Assembly (NCBI RefSeq): GCF_014204325.1
Contig: NZ_JACHKT010000019.1
Coordinates: forward strand, 46,486 to 110,485
From: Arcicella rosea
GTDB taxonomy: Bacteria > Bacteroidota > Bacteroidia > Cytophagales > Spirosomataceae
Length of the DNA: 64,000 nucleotides
Reading direction: 5' to 3'
Numbering within the stretch: position 1 is the first letter of the stretch; every line of letters begins with the position of its first letter. A model generated the notes under the pieces. That model made no database searches. It saw nothing but the letters and a program-made list of their open reading frames with translations, and had not been told where the DNA came from. The position numbers were made by a program, and so were the translations under genes. This document shows positions 25,562-33,983 of the stretch, piece after piece.

Positions 25562-25693
25562 GAAGAAGCAAGAGACAAGATTTTAGAAACAAGAAAAATA
25601 GAAGTGAGAAAACAGCTTTAGGGTATTTTGCATCCTCACCAGCACCCTCCAAATCTTCATTCTTTCATCTTGCATCTTGCCTCTTGCTTCTCA
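25562..25693. repeat. Inverted pair of heptamer repeats (CTTGCAT / CAAGAGA type)
   Basis: Left arm (about 25562-25597) shows GAAGAAG, CAAGAGA, CAAGATT, TTAGAAA, CAAGAAA. Right arm (about 25655-25693) shows CTTTCAT, CTTGCAT, CTTGCCT, CTTGCTT, CT. The arms are roughly reverse complements and keep a 7-bp period, but the word differs from the GTGATT elements. It fills the ccoG-ccoH gap. Confidence 0.75.
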
Positions 25694-25780
25694 CAAGCAA
25701 CTTTTTTCATCTAAAAGACTAACAAAGCTCATATTTTTTTCACGAATTGCACCTTAGCTTTGAACCATAAAATTAACATC

Positions 25781-26206
25781 ATGAATTGGGGAAAATCAAT
25801 CGTTTTATGTTTTATCATCTTTGCTGGTTTTATCGGCACGATGGTTTACAAAATGGCTACTACAAACGTAGATTTAGTCAATAAAGATTATTATAAAAAC
25901 GAAATCAATTACCAAGAACAAATCAATAAAAGCAAGAATTCGTCAAATCTCAATATCCATAATACTATGACTTATTCCTCTGAAAACCAAACTTTAAGAA
26001 TCGGATTTCCGACCAACGTAAATGATGGAAGTGTAACATTCTTTCGTCCTTCGGATAAACGTTTAGACTTTACCGTCCCTGTTAAAAAACAAACTATTTT
26101 CAATTATTCTACCGAAAAATTAGAAAAAGGTAAGTGGAAAGTACAAGCTACTTGGACAGACGGCATCAGAGAATATTATTTAGAAGATGAGTTTATTGTT
26201 CGTTAA
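25781..26206 (+). CDS. ccoH: CcoH/FixH family protein
   Basis: 141 aa from the ATG at 25781. An upstream TTG in frame (25760) is less likely. One N-terminal helix (about 7-24, SIVLCFIIFAGFIGTMVYKM) is followed by the family-typical DLVNKDYYKNEINYQEQINK and a periplasmic beta-sandwich that ends WTDGIREYYLEDEFIV. FixH/CcoH stays with the assembled cbb3 oxidase and is needed for its stability. It is placed between ccoG and the SafE-like gene, the usual Bacteroidota order. Confidence 0.9.
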   Translation: MNWGKSIVLCFIIFAGFIGTMVYKMATTNVDLVNKDYYKNEINYQEQINKSKNSSNLNIHNTMTYSSENQTLRIGFPTNVNDGSVTFFRPSDKRLDFTVPVKKQTIFNYSTEKLEKGKWKVQATWTDGIREYYLEDEFIVR

Positions 26207-26250
26207 TCGATTTTAGACGTAGTCATTAACCATTTTTAATCTTTCAGTGA

Positions 26251-26269
26251 CACGGAATTCAATTCCGTG
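26251..26269. repeat. Short palindrome, tight hairpin
   Basis: CACGGAATT-C-AATTCCGTG in the ccoH to SafE-like gap. The one-base centre would need several bases to open as a loop. It could be a dispersed palindromic unit, but no second copy was found in this window. Confidence 0.4.
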
Positions 26270-26285
26270 AAACACCATTTTAAGC

Positions 26286-26999
26286 ATGAACATTCTTTTT
26301 TCCATCGCTTTCATGACGGGTTTGGCTGGCAGTTTTCATTGTGTTGGTATGTGTGGCCCGATTGCCCTAGCCTTACCTGTCGGAAAGCTTAGTACAATTC
26401 AAGCAACTTTTGCACGTGTTTTGTACAATCTGGGAAGAATAATTACCTACGGAACGCTGGGTTATATTTTTGGATATTTCGGAGGAGAATTTTTTGTAGC
26501 GGGTTTTCAACAACAATTATCTATTTCAATTGGAGTATTGATGCTCATGTTGATGATTCCGAGTAAATCAATTCATTTTAATCCATTTCATCGAATTACA
26601 AGTATTTTAAAAAAAAGTGTCGGCTCGTTGCTAAATACCCACTCACTAATTAGTTTTTTAATTTTAGGCGTTCTCAACGGACTTTTACCATGTGGCACTG
26701 TATATCTTGCTTTAGCAGGTGCAACAGCTACCACATCTCCGATTGAGGGTGCTATTTTCATGGCACTTTTTGGTTTAGGAACTGCACCATTGATGTTTTC
26801 AGTAAGTATTTTACCTAAGTTTTTGAGCTTAAACGTTCGGCAAAAAATCAACAAATTTCTTCCGATTTACTCATTCATATTAGCTAGTTTTTTTATTTTT
26901 AGAGGTTTGAATTTAGGTATTCCGTATATTAGTCCAAAATTTGAAAAAGTACCGATTAGCCAACAAATTCCAATTTGTCACGAAAAAACAAAAAATTAA
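26286..26999 (+). CDS. SafE/TauE-like (UreH-domain) membrane protein of the cbb3 cluster
   Basis: 237 aa, about six membrane helices. The start FMTGLAGSFHCVGMCGPIAL carries the HCxGMCGP motif of the UreH/DsbD-like heavy-metal transport branch. A second related repeat, LGVLNGLLPCGTVYLALAGA, shows the internal pseudo-symmetry of this family. Paired Cys (HCVGMC and PCG) fit thiol or metal handling. Genes of this type close cbb3 clusters in many bacteria and are thought to help copper supply or redox maturation. The specific function is not proven. Confidence 0.85.
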   Translation: MNILFSIAFMTGLAGSFHCVGMCGPIALALPVGKLSTIQATFARVLYNLGRIITYGTLGYIFGYFGGEFFVAGFQQQLSISIGVLMLMLMIPSKSIHFNPFHRITSILKKSVGSLLNTHSLISFLILGVLNGLLPCGTVYLALAGATATTSPIEGAIFMALFGLGTAPLMFSVSILPKFLSLNVRQKINKFLPIYSFILASFFIFRGLNLGIPYISPKFEKVPISQQIPICHEKTKN

Positions 27000-27087
27000 C
27001 CAAAAATATTTATAATTATATCTTTTGAAACTCGTTATTATTAATATGCGTTTCAATAGCATAAACCTGAATTAAACTAACATTGCC

Positions 27088-27912
27088 ATGAAAAAAATAC
27101 TTGTTCCAACCGACTTTTCTAATCTGTCATTACTTGCTTTAGATACAGCAGTAGAAATCGCTCAGCAATCAAAAGCAGAAATATTACTTTTCCATGCACA
27201 GCCAATGCACTATATGGTTAGTGCAGACCCATTTCCTGTGACGATGATGCCAAATTTAGATTTGGATTTATATAAATACGAAGTAGAAGATGCCACTAAA
27301 AAACTCCACGAAATTGCAGACGCACCCATTTATGAGGGCGTGACGATTACTCCAATTTTAGGAGATAGTTATCTCCCAATTGAAGATGCCATCACACAAC
27401 AATCTGATGTAGATTTAATCGTGATGGGTTCTACTGGTGCTGATGGATGGAAAGATTTATTAAGTCGTTCAAATGCAGAATCAGTCATCAGAAATTCACA
27501 TTGCCCAGTATTGATTGTCAAAGAATCTGACAAAAAGTTCAAGATGAAACGCATCATGGTAGCGGTAGATTTTGAAACAAGAGTTTCGACAGAATTTATC
27601 AAAAAATTAAACAGCACAAAAGCTAAAATCACTTTTGTGTATATCAATACTCCTGATGGTTTTGAAGATAGCCATACCACCACCGAAAAAATGTTCAAAC
27701 TAGGTGAAGAATTGGGTATCAAAGAAATAGATTTCTTGATTTACAATTATTACAGCATTGCCAAAGGTATTATTGCTTGTGCGAAAGACATGAAAACAGA
27801 TATGATTGTTTTAACGACTAATAGTAGAAAAGGTTTAAGTTTACTTTTTGCAGGAAGTGTAACTGAAGACGTTGCCAACCATTCAGAAATTCCTGTTTTA
27901 GCATTGGTTTAA
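27088..27912 (+). CDS. Universal stress protein with two tandem UspA domains
   Basis: 274 aa. Domain one starts MKKILVPTDFSNLSLLALD and has the nucleotide loop VMGSTGADGWKDLLSRSNAE, then PVLIV. Domain two (about 150-274) ends IVLTTNSRKGLSLLFAGSV and PVLALV, so its loop is partly kept as well. A nearby 7-bp inverted repeat TTGAAAC-N18-GTTTCAA (27025-27056) precedes it. Position at the end of the cbb3 block suggests expression under low oxygen, as known for several Usp proteins, but that is inference. Followed by a terminator. Confidence 0.92.
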   Translation: MKKILVPTDFSNLSLLALDTAVEIAQQSKAEILLFHAQPMHYMVSADPFPVTMMPNLDLDLYKYEVEDATKKLHEIADAPIYEGVTITPILGDSYLPIEDAITQQSDVDLIVMGSTGADGWKDLLSRSNAESVIRNSHCPVLIVKESDKKFKMKRIMVAVDFETRVSTEFIKKLNSTKAKITFVYINTPDGFEDSHTTTEKMFKLGEELGIKEIDFLIYNYYSIAKGIIACAKDMKTDMIVLTTNSRKGLSLLFAGSVTEDVANHSEIPVLALV

Positions 27913-27929
27913 GTAAAATTTTTCTTTGG

Positions 27930-27960
27930 AGCGACTCTTTCACAAAAGGGTCGCTTTTAT
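27930..27960 (+). terminator. Terminator after the stress-protein gene
   Basis: Stem GCGACTCTTT / AAAGGGTCGC (27931-27940, 27945-27954) with one wobble pair, followed by TTTTATTTTT. Confidence 0.8.
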
Positions 27961-28003
27961 TTTTAATAAATATTTAGATAGTTATCTAAATATTTATTAA
28001 AAA
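27960..28003. promoter_or_regulatory. 44-bp perfect palindrome, distal operator of the SdpR-like gene
   Basis: Arms of 21 bp (27960-27980 and 27983-28003) flank a 2-bp centre with no mismatch. The core is ATTTAGATA-GT-TATCTAAAT. Its centre is 53 bp, about five helical turns, from the centre of the second dyad at 28025-28044 with nearly the same core. It lies upstream of an ArsR/SdpR-type repressor. Confidence 0.75.
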
Positions 28004-28024
28004 TAATTTTGTTTATCTGTTTTT

Positions 28025-28044
28025 ATTTAGACATTTGTCTAAAT
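28025..28044. promoter_or_regulatory. Proximal operator of the SdpR-like gene
   Basis: Perfect dyad ATTTAGACA-TT-TGTCTAAAT, 27 bp before the ATG at 28072. It shares the core ATTTAGAYA-N2-TRTCTAAAT with the upstream 44-bp palindrome. Confidence 0.75.
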
Positions 28045-28071
28045 ATTTACCAACGAGTAAAAAACAAAAAA

Positions 28072-28398
28072 ATGAATACTCTTTTTAAAGCCTTTAATGA
28101 TGCTACCAGACGAGAAATTTTGGAGATGCTGAAAGATGGAGATATGACGGCAGGTGATATTGCGGATAAATTCAACATGAGTAAACCCAGTATTTCGCAT
28201 CATTTAGATTTGCTCAAACAAGCCGATTTGGTAGTTGCTGTAAAACAAGGACAGTTTATTACTTACTCTCTGAATATGACCGTCATGGACGAAGTATTAG
28301 CTTGGTTTGTACAGTTCAAATCATCGGTAAAGAAAGAAGAAATAGCTTTACCCAAAGTTGAAAAACCACGCATTCGTTTACAAATCAATAAGCAGTGA
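28072..28398 (+). CDS. ArsR-type transcriptional repressor, SdpR family
   Basis: 108 aa from the ATG at 28072. An earlier in-frame start would place coding sequence across the operators and is rejected. It opens MNTLFKAFNDATRREILEML and has the winged-HTH GDIADKFNMSKPSISHHLDL, typical of the SdpR autorepressor branch. There is no metal-site CVC motif, so it is not a metal sensor of the SmtB kind. The two matching palindromes upstream suggest autorepression. The next gene encodes an SdpI-like membrane protein, matching the SdpR-SdpI pairing of Bacillus. Confidence 0.9.
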   Translation: MNTLFKAFNDATRREILEMLKDGDMTAGDIADKFNMSKPSISHHLDLLKQADLVVAVKQGQFITYSLNMTVMDEVLAWFVQFKSSVKKEEIALPKVEKPRIRLQINKQ

Positions 28399-28452
28399 TT
28401 GGTAAATAGCGATTGGTGATTATCATTTCAAATACCTAATTACCAATTACTT
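28394..28452. repeat. Heptamer repeats (AGTGATT type) with inverted arm
   Basis: AGTGATT, GGTAAAT, AGCGATT, GGTGATT is followed about 13 bp later by CTAATTACCAATTACTTAT on the opposite sense. It lies between the SdpR-like and SdpI-like genes. The first unit overlaps the SdpR stop codon. Confidence 0.7.
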
Positions 28453-28507
28453 ATAAAAATAAATAAAATTATATTCATTCTATAACAATTTCTAAATTTA
28501 ATAAAAC

Positions 28508-29098
28508 ATGAAACTTAAATCTGTATTGTTGGAAATCTTGATTGTGCTTTTTATAGCTGGGTCTATTTATATTACAATTAATTACAAAGATGGGCTTAAT
28601 AAAGAGTCTGACTATGCCATCGGTATAGCTTGTGGTGCATTGTTTGGGCTGTACTTACATTTTTGGACAGTTAAAAAAGACCTCAAGCTTACTGAACATT
28701 TGAACATAGATAAAGCTATCCAAACTTGGCGGTATCTTATGCTTTTTTTTGCTATCAGTTTTTTTGTGATGTCCTATTTATATGTAGAAGAAATCATCTT
28801 AAATCCAAGAATTGCTTGCGTAATGGTTTTAATTTGGATGATGGCTATCGGTAACTATCGTGCAAATATTGAGCCTAATCAAGAAACAGTCAGTGTTTAT
28901 TTTGACGATGAGGAAATTAATAAAAAATCGAAAAGATTTTTGGGGAAAATTCAGGTTTTCGGAGCATTAATAACGATTACACTGGTGTTGATTTTGCCCG
29001 AAAATATCAATTATTATTCTATTGGGATTTACTTTATTTCATTGTTGTTACTTCCGTATTTATACGCCCGAAAACTTCATAAAAAGAAATTTGCTTGA
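28508..29098 (+). CDS. SdpI-like membrane protein (divergent)
   Basis: 196 aa with five or six hydrophobic segments (about 8-24, 37-53, 72-90, 97-113, 143-160 and 165-182). The stretch MVLIWMMAIGNYRANIEPN, then KRFLGKIQVFGALI, aligns with the SdpI family pattern GN...(K/R)PN...(H/K)RFAGKLW.IGG. The GxRxPW signature between them is missing, so this is a degenerate member. SdpI of Bacillus gives immunity to the SdpC toxin and sequesters SdpR at the membrane. An analogous signalling role here is inferred from the adjacent SdpR-like gene. Confidence 0.6.
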   Translation: MKLKSVLLEILIVLFIAGSIYITINYKDGLNKESDYAIGIACGALFGLYLHFWTVKKDLKLTEHLNIDKAIQTWRYLMLFFAISFFVMSYLYVEEIILNPRIACVMVLIWMMAIGNYRANIEPNQETVSVYFDDEEINKKSKRFLGKIQVFGALITITLVLILPENINYYSIGIYFISLLLLPYLYARKLHKKKFA

Positions 29099-29150
29099 GC
29101 TTCTGTACAAGTCGTTTCTCTGAAAAGTGAATAATCCATTACCTTTGTGT

Positions 29151-31052
29151 ATGGATTATTTCAAAAAACTACTCAACTTACTAAAAACTGAAAGAGATGA
29201 AAGTCTGAATCAGTACATCCAACTTACTGAAAAATCATCCGTTAGCGAACGCCGTGCGAACGGACTTACTTGGTATCCTATTGCGATTCGAGGTTCAGAA
29301 ATTGGTCGTGGAGATTACCTTTCGGTCGAAATCGAACGCACTACTCATCAAGACCTTCCTCATCAATTTAGGTTTGGAATGCCTGCTGTACTTTTTAGTA
29401 ATCACGACCCACAGAATGATAGAATTGAAGGAACGATTTCGCATCAAAACGGAAATCGTTTAAAAATTACGTTGAAAACCGATGAGTTGCCTGAGTGGAG
29501 TAGAGATGGCAAATTAGGCATTGATGTTTTGTTTGACGACAATAGTTTTGATGAAATGCAGTCGGCACTTAAACAAGCTGATATATTGGCTGAAAAATAC
29601 GAAAGTAATTTAGTAAAAGTATTGATTGGCGAAAAAACACCAACTTTTCAAGAGAACTTACCAAGCGTTTCTATTCCCAGTTTGAATACTTGGCAAAATG
29701 AAGCGGTCAATAAAATATTATCTGCCAACGAATTAGCCATCGTTCACGGCCCGCCAGGTACTGGAAAAACTACTACTTTGATTCAAGCAATAAAAGCTTT
29801 GATTCAAAAAGATAATCAGAAAATACTTGTTGTTGCACCAAGTAATACTGCTGTTGATTTATTGAGCGAAAAACTGCACGAAGAAGGTTTAAATGTATTG
29901 CGTGTCGGAAATCCAGCCAAAGTAAACGAAAAGCAATTAGCCCTTACTTTAGATCATAAAATGGCTGACCATTCTATGATTCGTGAGGCAAAAAAGCTCA
30001 AAAAGCAAGCTCAGGAATATAAAAATATGGCTCATAAGTATAAGCGAAGTTTTGGGAAATCGGAACGTGACCAACGCAAATTACTTTTCGACGAAGCCCA
30101 TAAAATTATGAAAGAAGTCGGCAATACCGAGCAGTACATCATCGACGATTTGGTGGCGAAAGCACAGGTAATTACGGCTACGTTGGTTGGTGCCACGCAT
30201 TATACCATAAGAAATTTAAAGTTTGATACCGTTATTATCGACGAAGCTGGACAAGCTTTAGAACCTGCTTGTTGGATTCCGATTCTGAAAGCCCAGAAAG
30301 TAATTTTGGCTGGTGACCACTGTCAATTATCACCAACGATTAAATCAAGTGAAGCCGCAAAAGCTGGGCTGAACGTTACTTTATTTGAAAAATGTATCGC
30401 TCTACATCCAGAATCTGTTACTTTATTGGCTGAACAATACCGAATGCACGAGCAAATTATGGGTTATTCTTCACAAGTATTTTATCAGAATAAACTCAAA
30501 GCACATAGTTCGGTGGCAAATCATACGCTTAAAAGCGATAATACGCCACTATTGTTTATTGATACTGCGGGTTGTGGATTTGAAGAAAAAATTGAAGGAA
30601 CAAGTTCCACCAATCCAGAAGAAGCGGCTCTTTTGATGCGTCATCTATGTTTATTCAGTGATGAACTGGCATTGGAGTACAAACCAGAAAAGTTTCCTAC
30701 TGTTGCCATTATTTCACCCTACAAACAGCAAATTAATTTATTAAAAGAACAATTGGCTCATACGCCTGCTTTGCAAATATTCACAGATAAAATTTCGGTC
30801 AATACAATTGATAGTTTTCAAGGACAAGAACGAGACATCGTTTACATCAGCATGACCAGAAGTAATGCTGAAGGGGCAATTGGTTTCTTGTCCGACATCC
30901 GTAGAATGAACGTAGCGATGACTCGTGCTAGAAAAAAATTAGTTATCATTGGCGATAGTGCGACACTCGCTCAATTTCCATTCTATGCAGATTTTATAGA
31001 ATATGCCGAAAACCTAAATGCTTATCAAAGTGCTTGGGAGTTTATCAATTAA
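29151..31052 (+). CDS. SF1 helicase of the UPF1/IGHMBP2-like family
   Basis: 633 aa from the ATG at 29151. An upstream in-frame GTG at 29127 is less likely. A beta-barrel-like N-terminal part (about 20-130) precedes the helicase core. Walker A is GPPGTGKTT (about 200-208), motif Ia VVAPSNTAVDLL, and motif II IIDEAGQALEP. Then come motif III (AGDHCQLSPTI), motif IV (ISPYKQQ), motif V (TIDSFQGQERDIV) and motif VI (NVAMTRARKKLVI). A coiled insert (about 275-340, KKLKKQAQEYKNM) is the usual stalk. It should unwind DNA or RNA 5'-3'. Bacterial members are poorly characterised. Confidence 0.93.
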   Translation: MDYFKKLLNLLKTERDESLNQYIQLTEKSSVSERRANGLTWYPIAIRGSEIGRGDYLSVEIERTTHQDLPHQFRFGMPAVLFSNHDPQNDRIEGTISHQNGNRLKITLKTDELPEWSRDGKLGIDVLFDDNSFDEMQSALKQADILAEKYESNLVKVLIGEKTPTFQENLPSVSIPSLNTWQNEAVNKILSANELAIVHGPPGTGKTTTLIQAIKALIQKDNQKILVVAPSNTAVDLLSEKLHEEGLNVLRVGNPAKVNEKQLALTLDHKMADHSMIREAKKLKKQAQEYKNMAHKYKRSFGKSERDQRKLLFDEAHKIMKEVGNTEQYIIDDLVAKAQVITATLVGATHYTIRNLKFDTVIIDEAGQALEPACWIPILKAQKVILAGDHCQLSPTIKSSEAAKAGLNVTLFEKCIALHPESVTLLAEQYRMHEQIMGYSSQVFYQNKLKAHSSVANHTLKSDNTPLLFIDTAGCGFEEKIEGTSSTNPEEAALLMRHLCLFSDELALEYKPEKFPTVAIISPYKQQINLLKEQLAHTPALQIFTDKISVNTIDSFQGQERDIVYISMTRSNAEGAIGFLSDIRRMNVAMTRARKKLVIIGDSATLAQFPFYADFIEYAENLNAYQSAWEFIN

Positions 31053-31115
31053 ATTCACTGTATTCAATCAACAATTACACTAACAAATATCATAGTTTAA
31101 GGCTAGAGGAGGAAG

Positions 31116-31191
31116 TAATTTTGACACAAGAAAACGGATAAATAATCAATTTTTTATTCCAATAATAAAGTTAAGACAACAAGTATTTTTG
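31116..31191 (+). promoter_or_regulatory. Two -7-like boxes upstream of the lactate dehydrogenase gene
   Basis: TAATTTTG (31116-31123) and TATTTTTG (31184-31191) both fit TAnnTTTG. Neither has a clear TTTG at the usual upstream distance, so they are only candidates. Confidence 0.3.
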
Positions 31192-31226
31192 TCTTTTTCG
31201 TCAAAATTTTCCTAAATCTAACTCAA

Positions 31227-32252
31227 ATGAAGACTTTTTTTTATAGTGTTAAGGAATTTGAAAAACAATACCTCATTAACGCCAATCAGGATAAACACGA
31301 AACTAATTTTAGTAATCAAAGTTTAGCAGTCGAAACCGCCATTTTATCTGCTGGATATGATGCAATTTCTGTTTTTACGAATGATGATGCCTCCGCAGAA
31401 GTGTTACAATTGCTACGAGAATCAGGTGTTAGATATATTGCTACACGGTCGGTAGGAACAGACCATATCGACCTTGTAGCAGCCAAACAAATGGATATTA
31501 AGGTTGGAAACGTACCTTCCTATTCCCCCTATTCAATTGCAGAACACACTATCGGAATGATGTTGGCATTGAACAGAAAGTTAATTGTAGCCAACGAAAA
31601 TGCTCATCAATATCAATTCGACTTAGCTCCACTCATTGGTTTTGATATGCATCAAAAAACGGTTGGCATTATTGGTTTAGGGGAAATTGGTTCTATTGTC
31701 GCTAAAATTTTAAATGGTTTCGGTTGTAAAGTATTGGTTTATGATGTCAAACATGATTATACCAAAGCCTTAACCCAACATTTTGCGTATGTATCGCTAG
31801 ATACACTTTATGCAGAAGCTGATATTATTACTTTGCATTTGCCTTTTACTCCTCAAACAAAGTATTTAATCAACAAAGAGAGTATCGCTAAAATGAGAGA
31901 CGGTGTAATGTTGATAAACACAAGTCGTGGAGGAATTATTAATACCAAAGAAGTACTTGAAGCTTTAAAAACAGGAAAAATAGCCTATTTAGGTTTGGAT
32001 GTTTATGAAAAAGAAAGAGGTATTTTCTTTAAAAACCATAAACCTCATGAGAAAAAAGATCAGCTTCTATTATCATTAATGCAATTAGAAAATGTATTAA
32101 TAACTGGTCATCAAGCATTTTTAACCAATGAGGCTTTAACAAACATTGCAGATAAAACCATCGAAAATTTAAGTGATTGGGAAAACGAATATTATAAAGA
32201 ATGTAATTCAAAAATAGGAAGAGTAGCAGTCATTGAAGAATTATTACATTAG
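31227..32252 (+). CDS. ldhA: D-lactate dehydrogenase (2-hydroxyacid dehydrogenase family)
   Basis: 341 aa. The NAD motif GLGEIG is at 150-155. The catalytic Arg lies in INTSRGG, and the Glu-His pair is in the usual places (DVYEKERGIFF, then ITGHQAFLT). SVGTDHIDL and SYSPYSIAEHTIGMML are typical of fermentative D-LDH rather than glycerate or phosphoglycerate dehydrogenases. It reduces pyruvate to D-lactate in the cytoplasm. Monocistronic, ending in a strong bidirectional terminator. Confidence 0.92.
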   Translation: MKTFFYSVKEFEKQYLINANQDKHETNFSNQSLAVETAILSAGYDAISVFTNDDASAEVLQLLRESGVRYIATRSVGTDHIDLVAAKQMDIKVGNVPSYSPYSIAEHTIGMMLALNRKLIVANENAHQYQFDLAPLIGFDMHQKTVGIIGLGEIGSIVAKILNGFGCKVLVYDVKHDYTKALTQHFAYVSLDTLYAEADIITLHLPFTPQTKYLINKESIAKMRDGVMLINTSRGGIINTKEVLEALKTGKIAYLGLDVYEKERGIFFKNHKPHEKKDQLLLSLMQLENVLITGHQAFLTNEALTNIADKTIENLSDWENEYYKECNSKIGRVAVIEELLH

Positions 32253-32272
32253 TTTTAGGGTGAATATTCATG

Positions 32273-32302
32273 AAAAAGGCTTCCGAATTCGGAAGCCTTT
32301 TT
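32273..32302. terminator. Bidirectional terminator
   Basis: A 30-bp perfect palindrome with arms AAAAAGGCTTCCGAA / TTCGGAAGCCTTTTT. It has T-runs on both strands and serves the convergent ldhA and lipoprotein genes. Confidence 0.9.
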
Positions 32303-32319
32303 GTTTGTTTCTATTTGTT

Positions 32320-33915
32320 TTATTTACACAAAAACGATGGCAAACTAAATGTTGAGTTCAAAGTAGCCGTGTTATCAATCCATAAATCGTTCTGATAATA
32401 CCAAATTCCACCAAGATTAAACATAAAGTTGTATTTTTCTCCCCTATTTAAAAGAGTAGTCTGTGCAACCAATTTATTATCAGCCGTTGACTTTAATACC
32501 CCAATACTTGTATATCCTTTTCCATCTTTCAAATCTGCTGCTGCTTGAACATCACCAATTTTGAATGCAAAACCATTATCACATTTAGGAGTAATTGTTA
32601 TTTTAACATAATTGATAGGACTTACCAAAGCAACATCAACATTTGTTACTGCATTCACGTTTGCACAACTTACATTGAGTGTTTTTGTGAAAAGTGTTTT
32701 TCCTGTAATACTTTTTGTTGTTACAGTAATGTCAGATGATGTTGGTGTATTCCCTCCTATTTGACCTTGCACAAAAAGCTTACAATTTAATGTTGTACCC
32801 AAACCATGAGATTCATTAAACAATACTCTTCCACTATTATCCACCACAGTTGTATGGATTGTTTCTCCGACATAAAGAGGGTCATTTAAAACATTTAGTT
32901 TAAGACTTGAACATTCCGATAATAAATCACCACAGTAAAATTCTGTTAAATGATTTACCGATGCTACAAATTCCAACAAATTTCCATTTCTCTTAACCGT
33001 ACTTGTACCTTCATATTTCAAGGTTTTAGTATCTTCATCATAGCTTGCAAAACTTAAAACATCTCCTTCTTTAATATCCTGTCCTGCTGAATTTTTGGTA
33101 CCTACTCCAAACTGAAATTTAATTTCAATTGGTGCTGAAAATGTTTTTACTTTCTGGCTACTCTCATTAGAAATTTCAGCACTCACTGCTGAAATTGGGT
33201 TGATACTAAAGTTTGGAATAACATTATCATTTTTGTCAACTACTTTCATCCCCGCTTGTTGCTTATTTACAATTACGCTCGATTTTTTAGGGTCAACTTG
33301 TATCAATACAACATTCAATTTTCCAGCAACAGGAATTCCGGCAGCATCTTTTATGGTAATTCCTCCATTAATACTTAATGTAGCAGTATGGCTACTTCCA
33401 GCCAAAGCTGGTGTAGTTATTTGGATAACTTTTGTGGTTTTCCCAGTATTATCTGCATCTTCAGCTTTTTGAATCACCGTTATACCAGCAGGTGGTGTAG
33501 CAATTTTAGTGACTTTAATGACTATTTTTTGTTCATCATTACTGGTAATCTCTACAGGAGTAATTTCTTTTAAATAGCCTTCGCTCTCAGTAATAATCGA
33601 AAATTTAATCGGTGCCGAAGGGCTAACAACAGTACCCGGTTTTAATGCCAAAATCATGATACCATTTTTAGGTTTATAGACTTTTTTATTAAAACTATCT
33701 ACTACTTTCGAAGAATCCTTCCCTCCTATACGTACACTCATTGTATTGGGTACTTCTCCAATATTATTATTTGCTTGAGAATATTGTACAATAATACTTG
33801 AACCAGTAACAGCATCTGGAAATTTAAACTGAACACCCTCTAAAGGTGGCGTGCAGGAATAGCTTATTGTGATGGCAGCAAAAATCAAAATTGCATAATT
33901 AATATATTTTTTCAT
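32320..33915 (-). CDS. Large surface or periplasmic lipoprotein of unknown function
   Basis: 531 aa with a lipoprotein signal (ISYSC, Cys21). The rest is beta-rich, with repeated short Ig-like patterns: residues about 25-140 (IIVQYSQANNNIGEVPN), 150-230 (GSSHTATLSINGGITIKDAAG) and 240-330 (a ZU5-like segment with SAPIEIKFQFGVG...LSFASYDEDTKTLKYEGT). The Cys-containing C terminus reaches about 531. The middle resembles domains of adhesive or matrix proteins but no firm family is recognised. It is the downstream partner of the outer-membrane barrel gene, 68 bp away, so both may be one envelope unit. Confidence 0.75.
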   Translation of the reverse strand: MKKYINYAILIFAAITISYSCTPPLEGVQFKFPDAVTGSSIIVQYSQANNNIGEVPNTMSVRIGGKDSSKVVDSFNKKVYKPKNGIMILALKPGTVVSPSAPIKFSIITESEGYLKEITPVEITSNDEQKIVIKVTKIATPPAGITVIQKAEDADNTGKTTKVIQITTPALAGSSHTATLSINGGITIKDAAGIPVAGKLNVVLIQVDPKKSSVIVNKQQAGMKVVDKNDNVIPNFSINPISAVSAEISNESSQKVKTFSAPIEIKFQFGVGTKNSAGQDIKEGDVLSFASYDEDTKTLKYEGTSTVKRNGNLLEFVASVNHLTEFYCGDLLSECSSLKLNVLNDPLYVGETIHTTVVDNSGRVLFNESHGLGTTLNCKLFVQGQIGGNTPTSSDITVTTKSITGKTLFTKTLNVSCANVNAVTNVDVALVSPINYVKITITPKCDNGFAFKIGDVQAAADLKDGKGYTSIGVLKSTADNKLVAQTTLLNRGEKYNFMFNLGGIWYYQNDLWIDNTATLNSTFSLPSFLCK

Positions 33916-33983
33916 CTTCTGAAATGTCGTTTTAAGTTAAATTTCAATGAACGATTGTAAACCGTAATTACCTTGATTTAAAA

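Noticed and set aside
27025..27056. TTGAAAC-N18-GTTTCAA upstream of the second stress protein
   Set aside because: Only 7-bp arms with a wide AT-rich gap, likely to arise by chance. Kept as a note in that gene's entry.
28009..28071. N-terminal extension of the SdpR-like regulator
   Set aside because: It would place coding sequence across the proximal operator, and the ArsR-type domain begins at the ATG at 28072.
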